From: Gordonia hydrophobica NBRC 16057
GTDB taxonomy: Bacteria > Actinomycetota > Actinomycetes > Mycobacteriales > Mycobacteriaceae
DNA: 64,000 nt
NCBI RefSeq assembly: GCF_001592365.1
Contig: NZ_BCWU01000002.1
Location: 372,001 to 436,000 of the forward strand
Reading direction: 5' to 3'
Shown here: positions 43,535 to 52,859 of the stretch, piece after piece
How positions within the stretch are numbered: position 1 is the stretch's first letter
Layout of the letters: each line of letters begins with the position of its first letter
The notes under the pieces: model-generated
Seen by the model: only the letters and a program-made list of their open reading frames with translations
The model's database searches: none
Told to the model about the DNA's origin: nothing
Made by a program: the position numbers and the translations under genes

Positions 43535-44734
43535 ATGCAGCCGGAACCTGCGATCACCTCGGCCGACGACCCGCGTGAATTCGCCGCGACCCTGTCCGCG
43601 ATGTACGACGCCGCCATGTCCGGCGGCAAGATGCCCGCGCATCCGCGCGCCGTGATCAGCGAATCGTGGGCCCGCGCCGCCGACGCCGGCGTCGACCCCG
43701 AGCACGGGACCGACGACGACCCGCTGACCTTCGCTGCCGTGCAGCAGCGCCGCGCCGAGTCCGGCCTCGCCGACAGTTTGGAGGCCATCGTCGGCGGCCT
43801 GAGCGCCGTCGTCACCGACAGCGACAACCTCGTCATCGTGGCCGATGCCTCCGGACACGTGCTCTGGCGCGCCGGCGAGAGTCGCGCACTGCGGCGCGCC
43901 GATCGGCTCAGGTTCACCGAAGGCGCATCGTGGACCGAGAAGCACGTCGGCACCAATGCGATCGGCACCGCACTCGCCGCCCACCGTCCCGTCCAGGTGT
44001 TCTCGGCCGAGCACTTCGTCCGCTCGCATCACGCGTGGACCTGCACCGCCGCACCGATCCGCGATCCGCGCACCGGCGAACTGCTCGGCGTGATCGACGT
44101 CAGCGGACCGGCGCCGTCGATCCATCCGGCCACCCTCGCCCTGGTCCACTCCGTCGCTCTCCTGACCGAAGCGCAACTGCGCGAACAGCATCGCGCTCAG
44201 CTGGACCTGCTGCGCAGCGTCGGAGCACCGATCGTCAGCCGGGTCGGGCAACCCGCAGTGGTGATCGATCAGCACGGCTGGGTCGCAGCCGTGAACCAGG
44301 TGCCCGCCGTAGCCCGCATCGCGATGTCCCGTCCGCTGGTGGCGGGTCGCTCGGTGATCGGCTCGCTGGGGCTGTGCGACGTGGATCCGCTTCCCGGCGG
44401 GTGGCTGGTCCGCGCCGCGCAGAACGCCGATCCCCACGGCACCGTGATCTCGGTGACCGCCGAGACCGACGGCTCCGTGAGCGTCCACGTCGAGTCGGGG
44501 GCCGCGGGATGGACGTTCCGGCCGTCGCCCCGACACCTGCAGATCATCGAGCTCCTGGCCGACCATCCGGAGGGCCTCACCGCGTCAGCGCTGGCGACCG
44601 AGCTGTTCGGCTCACCCGATCGCACGGTGTCCGCCCGCGCCGAGATGTCGCGCCTGCGCAAACACCTGCGGGAACTCCTCGCGAGCTCCCCCTACCGGTT
44701 CACCGAGTCCGTCCAGGTCCGCTTCGCGGCCTGA
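43535..44734 (+). CDS. GAF-domain transcriptional regulator lacking a sigma-54 AAA domain
   Basis: This 399-residue protein resembles the sensor part of AcoR/MimR-type activators: the N-terminal segment (HPRAVISESWARAADAGVDPE), a GAF domain (about 85-215, TEGASWTEKHVGTNAIGTAL, AAPIRDPRTGELLGVIDVSG) and a C-terminal winged-helix-like region (about 325-399, PRHLQIIELLADHPEGLTASALATELF). The central ATPase domain of the AcoR class is absent. ATG 43535 has AAAGGA upstream; ATG 43502 is an alternative. It probably senses a ketone or alcohol and activates the divergent monooxygenase gene. Confidence 0.8.
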   Translation: MQPEPAITSADDPREFAATLSAMYDAAMSGGKMPAHPRAVISESWARAADAGVDPEHGTDDDPLTFAAVQQRRAESGLADSLEAIVGGLSAVVTDSDNLVIVADASGHVLWRAGESRALRRADRLRFTEGASWTEKHVGTNAIGTALAAHRPVQVFSAEHFVRSHHAWTCTAAPIRDPRTGELLGVIDVSGPAPSIHPATLALVHSVALLTEAQLREQHRAQLDLLRSVGAPIVSRVGQPAVVIDQHGWVAAVNQVPAVARIAMSRPLVAGRSVIGSLGLCDVDPLPGGWLVRAAQNADPHGTVISVTAETDGSVSVHVESGAAGWTFRPSPRHLQIIELLADHPEGLTASALATELFGSPDRTVSARAEMSRLRKHLRELLASSPYRFTESVQVRFAA

Positions 44735-44895
44735 CCCGGGCGGGGCGGCACCGGTCCCGCGCGGTCGCGGCGTGCTCGCGCCCACATCGGCGGTTCCGAC
44801 ACGACCTGACCTCAGACTGCGATGTCGTCTAATGTCGTCACGAGATAACGGCGCTAGCCTGGATCAGGAAACAGCCGATGCCCTGAAGGAGTCGC

Positions 44896-45645
44896 ATGTT
44901 CGTCGTCGCGCAGATCAGCGACCTCCACTTCGATGGGACGACAGACCGCCGCAAGCGGGTCGCTGCGGTGATGGACTACTTGAACGGTCGCTGCGGCGGT
45001 CCCCGGAACATCGATGCGCTGCTGGTCACCGGGGACATCGCCGACGAGGGGCTCCCCGAGGAGTACCGCGAGGCCGTCGAGGCGCTCAGCACCGACATCC
45101 CGACGCTGATGACGCTCGGCAATCACGACGACCGGACGGCGTTCAACTCCGTGGTGTACGACATGGAGTCGTGCAGCGAGCCGGTCAACTCCGCGCTGCG
45201 GCTCGACGGCCTGCTCATCTTGGCGCTCGACTCGTCGATCTCGGGACGCTCCGACGGCTATCTGGCTCGCGGCACCCTGGACTGGGCGCGCACCCAGATC
45301 GCCGAAGCCGACCCCGGCACGGCCGTCCTCGTCGGATTTCACCATCCCGCGCTCCCGATCGGGATTCCGTTCATCGACGACCGCTGCCAACTCGACCCCG
45401 CGCTGCTCGCCGAGTTCATCGACGAACACCCCACCATCGTCGGCACCGTGTCCGGCCATGCGCACACGCCCGCGGCGACGATGTTCGCCGGCCGCCCGCA
45501 CATCGTCGCCCCCGGCGTCGCCTCGACGCTCAACCTCCCCTTCGAGGGCACCGACGTCGTCAACACCGTGCAGCGCCCGGGTGTGGCCTTCCACCTCATC
45601 GACGACGGCGCCCTGACCACCCATTTCCGCGGCATCCCCTCCTGA
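44896..45645 (+). CDS. metallophosphoesterase, 3',5'-cyclic nucleotide phosphodiesterase-like
   Basis: This 249-residue enzyme has every metal-binding motif of the calcineurin-like fold: DLHF (Asp9, His11), GDIAD (46-50), GNHD (75-78), a mid-chain His in FHHPALP and GHAH (near 193-196). The pattern matches CpdA and Rv0805-type cyclic-nucleotide phosphodiesterases, which hydrolyse cAMP with two metals. AAGGAG lies 5 bases before the ATG. It could close the cAMP signal made by the cyclase encoded at 12466. It is convergent with the large TPR gene, 11 bases apart. Confidence 0.85.
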   Translation: MFVVAQISDLHFDGTTDRRKRVAAVMDYLNGRCGGPRNIDALLVTGDIADEGLPEEYREAVEALSTDIPTLMTLGNHDDRTAFNSVVYDMESCSEPVNSALRLDGLLILALDSSISGRSDGYLARGTLDWARTQIAEADPGTAVLVGFHHPALPIGIPFIDDRCQLDPALLAEFIDEHPTIVGTVSGHAHTPAATMFAGRPHIVAPGVASTLNLPFEGTDVVNTVQRPGVAFHLIDDGALTTHFRGIPS

Positions 45646-45656
45646 CCGACCGTCCT

Positions 45657-48488
45657 TTAGAAGTCGTCCAGGTAGTCGTCGAGGTCGAGTAGGCCCGCGT
45701 GGTCCGGGTCCAGGTCCAGGCCCCGCTCGACCAACGTCCGGGCGCGCTCCCGAGCGGCGTCATCGTCGGAGACCAACTCGACGAGCGCAGCCAGATGCAA
45801 CCCGGTGATCTCCAGATCCGTCCACTGTCCCGCCACCGCCCGGTCAATCGCGGCGGCCAGGATGGCGGCCGCCTGCGGCGGATCGTCGTGGCGGACGATC
45901 TCGGCACGGGCGAGCTCGAGCCGCACCCGCTTGTAGGCCACCTGCTCCGCCGAGTCCGGATCCCCGTCCAGTGCGTCGTAGACGTCGGCGGCCTTCTGCA
46001 GGTAGTTCGACGCGGCGACACCATCACCGCCGAAGTACGCGGCCAGCGCTGCGGTGCGGTACGCGTCGCCGACCTCGAACAGGGCGCCGATCCGGGTGTA
46101 GAGGTCGGCGGCGACACCGAGGTCGTCCACCGCCTCCGCGTAACGTTCCAGATCCATCAGCTCGCCGGCCCGCCCCTGCCGGACTTGCGCGACGTAGCCG
46201 GGATGCTCGTCGCCGGCCATCAGTTGCAGGACCGTGGTGAACGAGGTGACGGCGTCGGCGGGGAGACCCGCCGCGACCTGCGCCCGGCCGAGCACCTGCC
46301 AACCGATCATCGCGCTGCGGGTGTCGCCGCGCTCGTCCATGCGGGTGATCACCGGTCGTACCGCGTCGATGACGTCGCGCGGATCGTCCTCACGGAGCAG
46401 CCGGACGTGCGCCGAGTCCAGCATCGCGCCGTCGGCCGCGTGTGCGGCGCCGTCGACCGTCCAGACGGCGACCGCCTGTTCGTGATCATCGACCGCGTCG
46501 TTCAGCCGATCCATCGCGACCGCCAATTCGGCGCGCTGCTGCAGCATGGCACCGCGCTGGGAGTAGCGCGCATGCTCCACGGCCTCGTCCAGCAGGTGCC
46601 GCGCGGCCCGGAGATCCTGCGCGGACTGCACCCGCGCCGCGAAGCTCAACGCTTCCGCAAGCTCCGCCTGCGACTCCAGGACCTGGTCGGGGTGGGTCGC
46701 CGTCCGGACCATCTGCCGGGCGGCGAGGAGCGCGGCGTTGACCGCCTCGTCGGCAGGCCGTTCGCGACTCAGGAGGAGCGAGGCGGCAAGCAGGTGCAAC
46801 GCCACCCGCATCGCTTCCACGTCCACCCGCCGATCGCGCGTCGAGGCCGACACGCCGTCGCTGAGCGGCAGCTCCCCTCGGTCGGCGGCCGCGAGCACGT
46901 CGAGTGCCCGCGCGATCGCCGCCTCGGCGCGCTCTGGATCTGTACCGCCCACCGCCGCGGCGACGATCCGCAGGTACGCGGCCTGCGAGATCGCCGACCA
47001 CGACGGGGCGGGATCGGCGATGTCCGACAGCGCCGGCGAATCCACGGTGCCCAGCTCCGCCGCGGTGAGGTCGGCCATCAGCGCGGTCTGCGCCGCCATG
47101 CCCGGGAACTCTGACCGGATCGACGCCGCCACCTCGCGCATCGCCTCCACCGAAGCGGCAGGATCGGTTCGACGCAGATTCGACGCGAACACCACCTGCA
47201 TGCGCGCGCGGTCGACGCCGGTCAGCTCGTCCGCCTTCGTGGCGAGGGCGTCGAGGCACGCGCTCGCACGGCGATCCGAGACCGAGCTGAACGCGCTGAA
47301 CCCCGACAGCAGCTCGATCGCCGTGCGCTCGGCGATCGGCGTCAATCGTGCTGCGGGCGCACCGACGGCCGAGAGCGCGAGGATGCCCTCGATCTGCTCG
47401 GTGACCATCGAGTTGGCGTTGCGCACGTCGAATGCCCGAGCCGTCTCCCGTGCCGTCCGCGCGAGGTCGGCGGCCACGTCTGCGGTGGACCGCACCGCGG
47501 ATCCCCGGCCCGACGGGTCCCCGGTGGTGATCACCGCGTCGGGGTCCGACGCCGCCACGGCTGCGAGAACAGCGGACAGCGCGGCGGCGCGGCGGGCCCG
47601 ATCATGCGGCGTGGCCACGCTGTCGAGGCAGGTCAGGCGCTCCATCGCGATGCGGCGCGCGTGGTCGAGTTCGTTGAGCCGCAGCAGCACGATCATCGCG
47701 GTCGTCAACGATTCCGAGTGTGGCAGATCTCCGTAGTTCCGCTCGAGTTCGGTGACGCCGCGCAGCGCGTCGTCCCGACGCCCCAGCTGGGCGTACGACT
47801 CGACGAGCCCCATGTAGCTCTCGCCGGGGAAGAAATTGCAGCCGGTACCGTCATCCACGAGGTCGGCCTCAGCCACCGCGATCGCCCGCTCGTGCACACC
47901 CCACTGCGCGTACAGCGTCGCCACCAGCGACCGCGTGCCGCGATCGCACATGTGGGCGGGGCTCCGGAAGTCGGTGATGCCGTCGAGCAGTCCGAGCGCA
48001 CGCTCACGGTCGCCGCGGTGCCACAGGATCTGCGCACGGGAGCACGCCGCGTGGGCCGTCGACGCGAATCCGGTTCCGTCGACCCGGCGTTCCCAGTCGG
48101 CGACGATCGCGTCCGCCTGGTCCAGCGACACCTCGGGCAGGCCGGTGATGGACTCGACCAGTTCGGCGAGGATCCGGTGCAGGGCGAGGTACCGGTCCGA
48201 TGTCAGCGCGAGCTCGTTCTCGTGCTTGTCGAGGAATCGCATCATCCAGACGCCCAGGGTCAGTTGATCGGCGAGCCCGCCGTCCCAGGCTGCGGCCGTC
48301 GCCGCTTCCAGTCGCGCGACGAATCTCCAGTACGGATCGCCGATCTCGTCGGCGCGAGCGATCAACGACCCGAACGCAGCGAAATCCTCATGCCCGAAGC
48401 GGGGATCGCCGTAGCGGGCGTTCCAGATGTCGGCGCGCAGCCTGTCGAGATCGCTCGCGTGCGTCGGTGCGGTGTCGGGGTGACTCAC
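45657..48488 (-). CDS. giant TPR-like helical-repeat protein next to an Hsp90-like ATPase
   Basis: This 943-residue protein is wholly alpha-helical by composition. Recurring helix pairs, such as ALGLLDGITDF, AIAVAEADLVDD, AEAVDDLGVAADLYTRIGALFEVGDAYRTAALAAYF and NYLQKAADVYDAL, are typical of TPR repeats across most of the chain. There is no signal peptide, membrane segment or catalytic motif. It starts at ATG 48488, 87 bases after the Hsp90-like gene on the same strand. TPR proteins commonly bind Hsp90 in eukaryotes, so a direct partnership is plausible. I do not recognise a named family. Confidence 0.7.
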   Translation of the reverse strand: MSHPDTAPTHASDLDRLRADIWNARYGDPRFGHEDFAAFGSLIARADEIGDPYWRFVARLEAATAAAWDGGLADQLTLGVWMMRFLDKHENELALTSDRYLALHRILAELVESITGLPEVSLDQADAIVADWERRVDGTGFASTAHAACSRAQILWHRGDRERALGLLDGITDFRSPAHMCDRGTRSLVATLYAQWGVHERAIAVAEADLVDDGTGCNFFPGESYMGLVESYAQLGRRDDALRGVTELERNYGDLPHSESLTTAMIVLLRLNELDHARRIAMERLTCLDSVATPHDRARRAAALSAVLAAVAASDPDAVITTGDPSGRGSAVRSTADVAADLARTARETARAFDVRNANSMVTEQIEGILALSAVGAPAARLTPIAERTAIELLSGFSAFSSVSDRRASACLDALATKADELTGVDRARMQVVFASNLRRTDPAASVEAMREVAASIRSEFPGMAAQTALMADLTAAELGTVDSPALSDIADPAPSWSAISQAAYLRIVAAAVGGTDPERAEAAIARALDVLAAADRGELPLSDGVSASTRDRRVDVEAMRVALHLLAASLLLSRERPADEAVNAALLAARQMVRTATHPDQVLESQAELAEALSFAARVQSAQDLRAARHLLDEAVEHARYSQRGAMLQQRAELAVAMDRLNDAVDDHEQAVAVWTVDGAAHAADGAMLDSAHVRLLREDDPRDVIDAVRPVITRMDERGDTRSAMIGWQVLGRAQVAAGLPADAVTSFTTVLQLMAGDEHPGYVAQVRQGRAGELMDLERYAEAVDDLGVAADLYTRIGALFEVGDAYRTAALAAYFGGDGVAASNYLQKAADVYDALDGDPDSAEQVAYKRVRLELARAEIVRHDDPPQAAAILAAAIDRAVAGQWTDLEITGLHLAALVELVSDDDAARERARTLVERGLDLDPDHAGLLDLDDYLDDF

Positions 48489-48575
48489 AGCGTGTCCTCA
48501 GTGGTGGTCGTAGCGGGTGGGATCGGGGCGGCGTTCACGAGAGCAGGTGGTAGATCTCGTCGTGCAACGGCGAGG

Positions 48576-50339
48576 TCACGCCGACGTCGGCCGGGTGGCG
48601 AGATCGGCGAGCAGCATGATCGCCGAGTCGACGTCCCGCGCCAAGGCGTGCGGCAACGAGCGACGTGCACGGATCAGCGCCTGACCGAGGATCGTGCGGA
48701 CCAGCGCACCGACCACCACCGGATCCGAGACACCGGGCAGTCGTGCCACCAATTCGTTCGCGACATTGAGCACCAGGACCGGACGGGTCGACGGCGGCTC
48801 CGCCTGCGCGTGGTCGATCGCGGCGACGGCCGCCAGCCAGACGTCGGTCTCGTCCGCAGCCTCCAGCATCTCGCGCCGATCGTGCGCTAGCTTCGCCGAG
48901 TCGTCGGTCAGCAGCAACGCGGACAGCGTGTCCGGATCGACGGACGTCAGCGCAACGTCGCAGTCGAAGGCCGCCAGCGTGGTCTCGGCGGTCGTGAGCA
49001 CGTCCGCGAATCGGTCGCGGGTCGCGCTGTCGGTGTCGCCGAGCGCCGCAAGCAGCACCTCCTGGGTGACGTGTTCGCCGACGATCCGCGGATCGGTCCT
49101 GAGCAGAGTGCGGATCACCGCCGACTCGAAGGCGTACCCGGCGTTGACGAGTCCGAATCCACGGCCACCGAGGATGTCTGCCAGCACCCGGAAGTCGTCG
49201 ACGCTGCCGGTGTAGCGGAGGTCGGTGAACCGGGCCCGGAAGGTGGCGAGCGGCATCGGACCGTAGTTGGTCTCGAACTCGCAGAACCGGTCGACGAAAT
49301 CAAGCAGTTCCGGCCGATGCACGGCCAGCCCCTTGATCCCCTGTTCGTGGACCGCGAGGAACTTCTCGCGCAGCTCGGGCCGGGCGGCCAAGCCGGTCAA
49401 CCAGTCGTGGACCTGCGTCCCGACCGCGTCGGCCACCTCGTGGAACAGGTCGTCGTGGATCAGGCTCTCCCGCGACGCCGTCGGAGTGAGCCCGGTGCCC
49501 AGCACCACGACGCGCACGAAGTACGCCCACTCCGGGACCAGATCGGCCACGTCGCCGACGAGCAGCCCCTTCAAGTAGACGCGGTGATGATCGCGGCGGA
49601 CCAGATCGCCGCCGCTGGGTCGTACGAAGGCGATGCCGCGCAGGCCCGCCTGCGGGACGGACAGTTCCACCGAGTCGAGCGGGGTGAAGCCGAACTCCTC
49701 CTGACAGAACGCGACCTGGGCGGCCGCCCGCATCCCGGGGTTGTCGGCGAACAGGTCTTGCGGCGGGTTGACCCGCTGCCCGTTCACGAGCACGGGCGTA
49801 CGGTTCAGTGCCGTGTACTCCGCGGCCAGCGCCGCGACGGCCTCGGCCTGCAGCCACCGTTCCATCCCCGGGCGAGCGACGATTCGCACCGTGGTGCCGA
49901 CCGTGGATCGGTCTCCGGTCTCGGACCACACCGCACCTGCGGCGTCGCCGATCCATCGGACCGGCGCACTTCCCTCCGCCTTCGACGAGACCTCGATCCG
50001 ATCGCCCGCCAGGAAGCCGCTGAGCAGCCCGACCCCGAACTGGCCGATCGTCTCCTGATCGGAGAACCCCAGCGCGTCGCGCTTCGAACTGCGTCCGATG
50101 GTGCCGAGAAGTCCGGCGATCTGTTCCTCGCTCATCCCGACGCCGTGGTCGACGATGAGGAATTCGGCACCGTCGGCGGTGATCTCGATCGGTGTCTCGG
50201 CGGTGCCTCGCACGCGCTGCGCATCGATCGCGTTCTGCAGGAGTTCGCGGACGAAGACGCCCGGCGTCGAATACAGATTGGTGCCCAGAACATCGATCAG
50301 TCCGCGCAGGTCGACGTCGAAGACCCCCGTTTGCTCCAT
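48576..50339 (-). CDS. Hsp90-family (HtpG-like) ATPase
   Basis: This 587-residue protein has the GHKL ATP-binding motifs of Hsp90: ELLQNAIDA (Glu32 and Asn36), DHGVGM (64-69) and GQFGVG (99-104), followed by a middle domain (YLKGLLVGD; SRESLIHDD) and a short unassigned C-terminal part. ATG 50339 is preceded by TACCAT exactly 7 bases upstream, so leaderless expression is likely; an upstream start at 50375 would add 12 residues. It lies between the ERCC4 nuclease gene and the TPR gene, all on one strand. Clients are unknown. Confidence 0.85.
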   Translation of the reverse strand: MEQTGVFDVDLRGLIDVLGTNLYSTPGVFVRELLQNAIDAQRVRGTAETPIEITADGAEFLIVDHGVGMSEEQIAGLLGTIGRSSKRDALGFSDQETIGQFGVGLLSGFLAGDRIEVSSKAEGSAPVRWIGDAAGAVWSETGDRSTVGTTVRIVARPGMERWLQAEAVAALAAEYTALNRTPVLVNGQRVNPPQDLFADNPGMRAAAQVAFCQEEFGFTPLDSVELSVPQAGLRGIAFVRPSGGDLVRRDHHRVYLKGLLVGDVADLVPEWAYFVRVVVLGTGLTPTASRESLIHDDLFHEVADAVGTQVHDWLTGLAARPELREKFLAVHEQGIKGLAVHRPELLDFVDRFCEFETNYGPMPLATFRARFTDLRYTGSVDDFRVLADILGGRGFGLVNAGYAFESAVIRTLLRTDPRIVGEHVTQEVLLAALGDTDSATRDRFADVLTTAETTLAAFDCDVALTSVDPDTLSALLLTDDSAKLAHDRREMLEAADETDVWLAAVAAIDHAQAEPPSTRPVLVLNVANELVARLPGVSDPVVVGALVRTILGQALIRARRSLPHALARDVDSAIMLLADLATRPTSA

Positions 50340-50405
50340 GCGGAGAATGGTAGGGGAGCCTACCGACACCGTCATCTGTTGGGCCGACGCGCACGAGGCC
50401 TCGGC

Positions 50406-51263
50406 TCAGCCGTTCCGTTGCTCCCATGCCGTGCGGATCGCGCCGGGGATCCGCCCGCGTGCGGGCACCGCGAGCCCCTGGGCCGCTGCCCACGCACGGA
50501 TCTCGGCCGGTGAGGCCGCGGGACCCTCCGCGATGGTCGCGACCACCGAGTCGGTCCCGAGCCGCTGCGAGTATTCGTGCACCGCCGCACCGAGCCAGCG
50601 GTACGACCACTCCTGCGCCAGACTCCGGTTGTCACAGAAGACGATCGGAACCTTCGGGAACCGGATCTGCGCTTCGGCGACGGCTTCGGCCAGCGATGCT
50701 CCCGCGGCGTGCTCCTGTTTGAAGACCTGGCTGTACGGCGCCTCCACGACCACCGCCGCGCGAAACAGTTCGGACATCTCAGCGAGGGCATAGTCGAGTT
50801 TGCCTGCGAGCAGGCTGGACGCGAGGTCTGCCATGCTCTTGCGTTCGATGCCGGCGACCAACTCGTCGCCGACGAACACGCCGTAGTCGCCCACGCGCAG
50901 CTTGCGCTTGGCGACGTTGGCCTGCTGGTGGCCGAACTTCCACGCATAGCGTTCGCCGGTGTCCACGACAATGTCGAGCACCGCGCCGTGAGCGCGTGCC
51001 GTCGGCAGGGCGACGTTCGGTCTGGCCTGTTTCGCCGTCTGGCGTGACTGCCAGAAGATCATCCCCCGCCCGCGTGCCCGCGTGATGACGAACTGCGACC
51101 GCGACTGACGTGCGCGGTCGACGACGAGATCGATCGCCGCCCCGCGTCTGCTGACCGACTTCACCGGCAGCGCCTCGACGATCTCTGCGCCCTCGGGCCA
51201 GCCCTCGGCCCGGTGGCAGTACACCTTGGCCGGCCCGGGCCAGGTGTCGCGCACTTTGAGCAC
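50406..51263 (-). CDS. ERCC4-domain nuclease with an Lsr2-like DNA-binding tail, 5' end uncertain
   Basis: The protein (285 residues from GTG 51263) has an XPF/ERCC4-type nuclease core: Asp101 and Glu104 in VVDTGERY, GDY (125-127) and the ERK triad (140-142). Its last 35 residues (EIRAWAAAQGL...RGRIPGAIRTAWE) match the C-terminal AT-hook-like DNA-binding domain of Lsr2. The frame is open upstream of GTG 51263 and encodes the expected YLVRIPLGPRGIVLK, but then runs into a G10-A-G6 tract and no start codon is found. The true N-terminus may be lost or shifted by that tract. Confidence 0.75.
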   Translation of the reverse strand: MLKVRDTWPGPAKVYCHRAEGWPEGAEIVEALPVKSVSRRGAAIDLVVDRARQSRSQFVITRARGRGMIFWQSRQTAKQARPNVALPTARAHGAVLDIVVDTGERYAWKFGHQQANVAKRKLRVGDYGVFVGDELVAGIERKSMADLASSLLAGKLDYALAEMSELFRAAVVVEAPYSQVFKQEHAAGASLAEAVAEAQIRFPKVPIVFCDNRSLAQEWSYRWLGAAVHEYSQRLGTDSVVATIAEGPAASPAEIRAWAAAQGLAVPARGRIPGAIRTAWEQRNG

Positions 51264-51331
51264 GATGCCGCGCGGCCCGAGCGGGATGCGGACCAGGTAC
51301 GTCGACTCCCCCCTCCCCCCCCCCGGAAAAC

Positions 51332-51382
51332 ACTCATGCCGTACTTCCAGCCCTCGGGGAGGGCCGAAAGTACGGCATGAGT
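51332..51382 (-). terminator. hairpin with T-run after the pnt operon
   Basis: Outer arms of 15 bases (51332-51346 and 51368-51382) and an inner CCCTC/GAGGG pair form a long stem. On the minus strand it starts 13 bases after the pntB stop and is followed by GTGTTTTCC, so it fits a rho-independent terminator. The outer stem TGCCGTACTT resembles that of the hairpin at 6188-6234. Confidence 0.78.
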
Positions 51383-51395
51383 CGTTGTGGACTTC

Positions 51396-52853
51396 TTAGA
51401 GCGCGGCGATGATGTCTTCGACGCGGTCTTTGGCGTCGCCGAACAGCATCTGGGTGTTCTCGCGGAAGAACAGCGGGTTCTGCACACCGGCGTAACCGGC
51501 GGCCATCGAACGCTTGAAGACGATGACGTCCTTGGCGTTCCAGACCTCCAGCACCGGCATGCCCGCGATCGGCGAGCCCGGGTCCTCAGCAGCGGCCGGG
51601 TTCACCGTGTCGTTGGCACCGATGACCAGCACGACGTCGGTCTCGTCGAAGTCGTCGTTGATCTCATCGAGCTCGAGCACGATGTCGTACGGCAACTTGG
51701 CCTCGGCCAGCAGCACGTTCATGTGCCCGGGCAGCCGACCGGCGACCGGGTGAATACCGAACCGCACATCGATGCCCTTGGCACGCAGCTTCGCGGTCAG
51801 ATCAGCGACCGGGTACTGCGCCTGCGCAACAGCCATACCGTAACCCGGCGTGATGACCACCGACTTGGCGCCCGCCAACAACTCAGCGGCCGCATCGGCC
51901 TGAATCTCCCGGTGCTCACCGTAATCAGTGTCATCGGACGTGGGCGCCTCGATACCGAAACCACCCGCGATCACCGAGATGAACGACCGGTTCATCGCCT
52001 GGCACATGATGTAACTCAGGTACGCACCCGACGAACCGACCAGCGCACCGGTCACGATCAACAGATCGTTACCGAGCAGGAAGCCCGACGCGGCCGCCGC
52101 CCAACCGGAGTACGAGTTCAGCATCGAGATGACCACCGGCATGTCGCCGCCGCCGATCGACGCCACCAGATGCCAGCCCAGGAACAACGCCAACGCCGTG
52201 ATGACACCCAACAGAATGAACGCCGCCGTCTGATCGGCATGAGTGTCCATCGCCACGTAGAAACCGGTCAGGACCGCGAACACCACCAGCGAACCGACAT
52301 TGATCACGTTCTTGCCCGGCAGCATCAACGGCGCGGACTTCATCTTCGCCGACAACTTCAAGTTCGCCACGATCGAACCGGTCAAGGTCACCGCACCGAT
52401 GAAGATGCCGATCGCGATCTCGGCCTCATGAATATTGGTCAACGACCGCAGGTTCTTACCCGGGTCGACCACATCGGAACCGTCGAAACCACCGATGGCG
52501 CCGTTCCAGCCGATCAGCACCGCCGCCAGACCGACGAACGAGTGCAGCAACGCGATGAGCTCGGGCATGCCGGTCATCTCGACGATCTTCGCCTGCCACA
52601 GACCGACCAGCGCACCGATGACGATGGCGCCGAACAACAGCAGGATCGGAATCAACTTCACATCGATCTCATCGAGATCGAAGACCCGCTCGAGCACCAC
52701 CGCGATGGTGGCGACCAACGCGATCGCCATACCGACGATGCCGTAGGTCAAACCACTCTTGGCCGACTCATGCTTCGACAGACCCGCGAGCGAGAGAACG
52801 AACAGCAGTGAGGCGATGACATACGCCGCAATAGAGACTGCAGTAATGGTCAT
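51396..52853 (-). CDS. pntB: NAD(P) transhydrogenase beta subunit
   Basis: This 485-residue protein has about eight membrane segments in its first 270 residues, then the NADP(H)-binding domain ([74 protein letters not shown], at roughly 305-450). With the alpha subunit it uses the proton gradient to transfer hydride from NADH to NADP+, feeding NADPH to monooxygenases and biosynthesis. It starts 6 bases after the pntA stop. Confidence 0.95.
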   Translation of the reverse strand: MTITAVSIAAYVIASLLFVLSLAGLSKHESAKSGLTYGIVGMAIALVATIAVVLERVFDLDEIDVKLIPILLLFGAIVIGALVGLWQAKIVEMTGMPELIALLHSFVGLAAVLIGWNGAIGGFDGSDVVDPGKNLRSLTNIHEAEIAIGIFIGAVTLTGSIVANLKLSAKMKSAPLMLPGKNVINVGSLVVFAVLTGFYVAMDTHADQTAAFILLGVITALALFLGWHLVASIGGGDMPVVISMLNSYSGWAAAASGFLLGNDLLIVTGALVGSSGAYLSYIMCQAMNRSFISVIAGGFGIEAPTSDDTDYGEHREIQADAAAELLAGAKSVVITPGYGMAVAQAQYPVADLTAKLRAKGIDVRFGIHPVAGRLPGHMNVLLAEAKLPYDIVLELDEINDDFDETDVVLVIGANDTVNPAAAEDPGSPIAGMPVLEVWNAKDVIVFKRSMAAGYAGVQNPLFFRENTQMLFGDAKDRVEDIIAAL

Positions 52854-52859
52854 GGGTGA

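Noticed and set aside
51161..51487. Separate small gene beginning MSVFRGGGGG across the G-tract
   Set aside because: It overlaps the ERCC4 gene in the wrong frame, has a low-complexity start and resembles no family.
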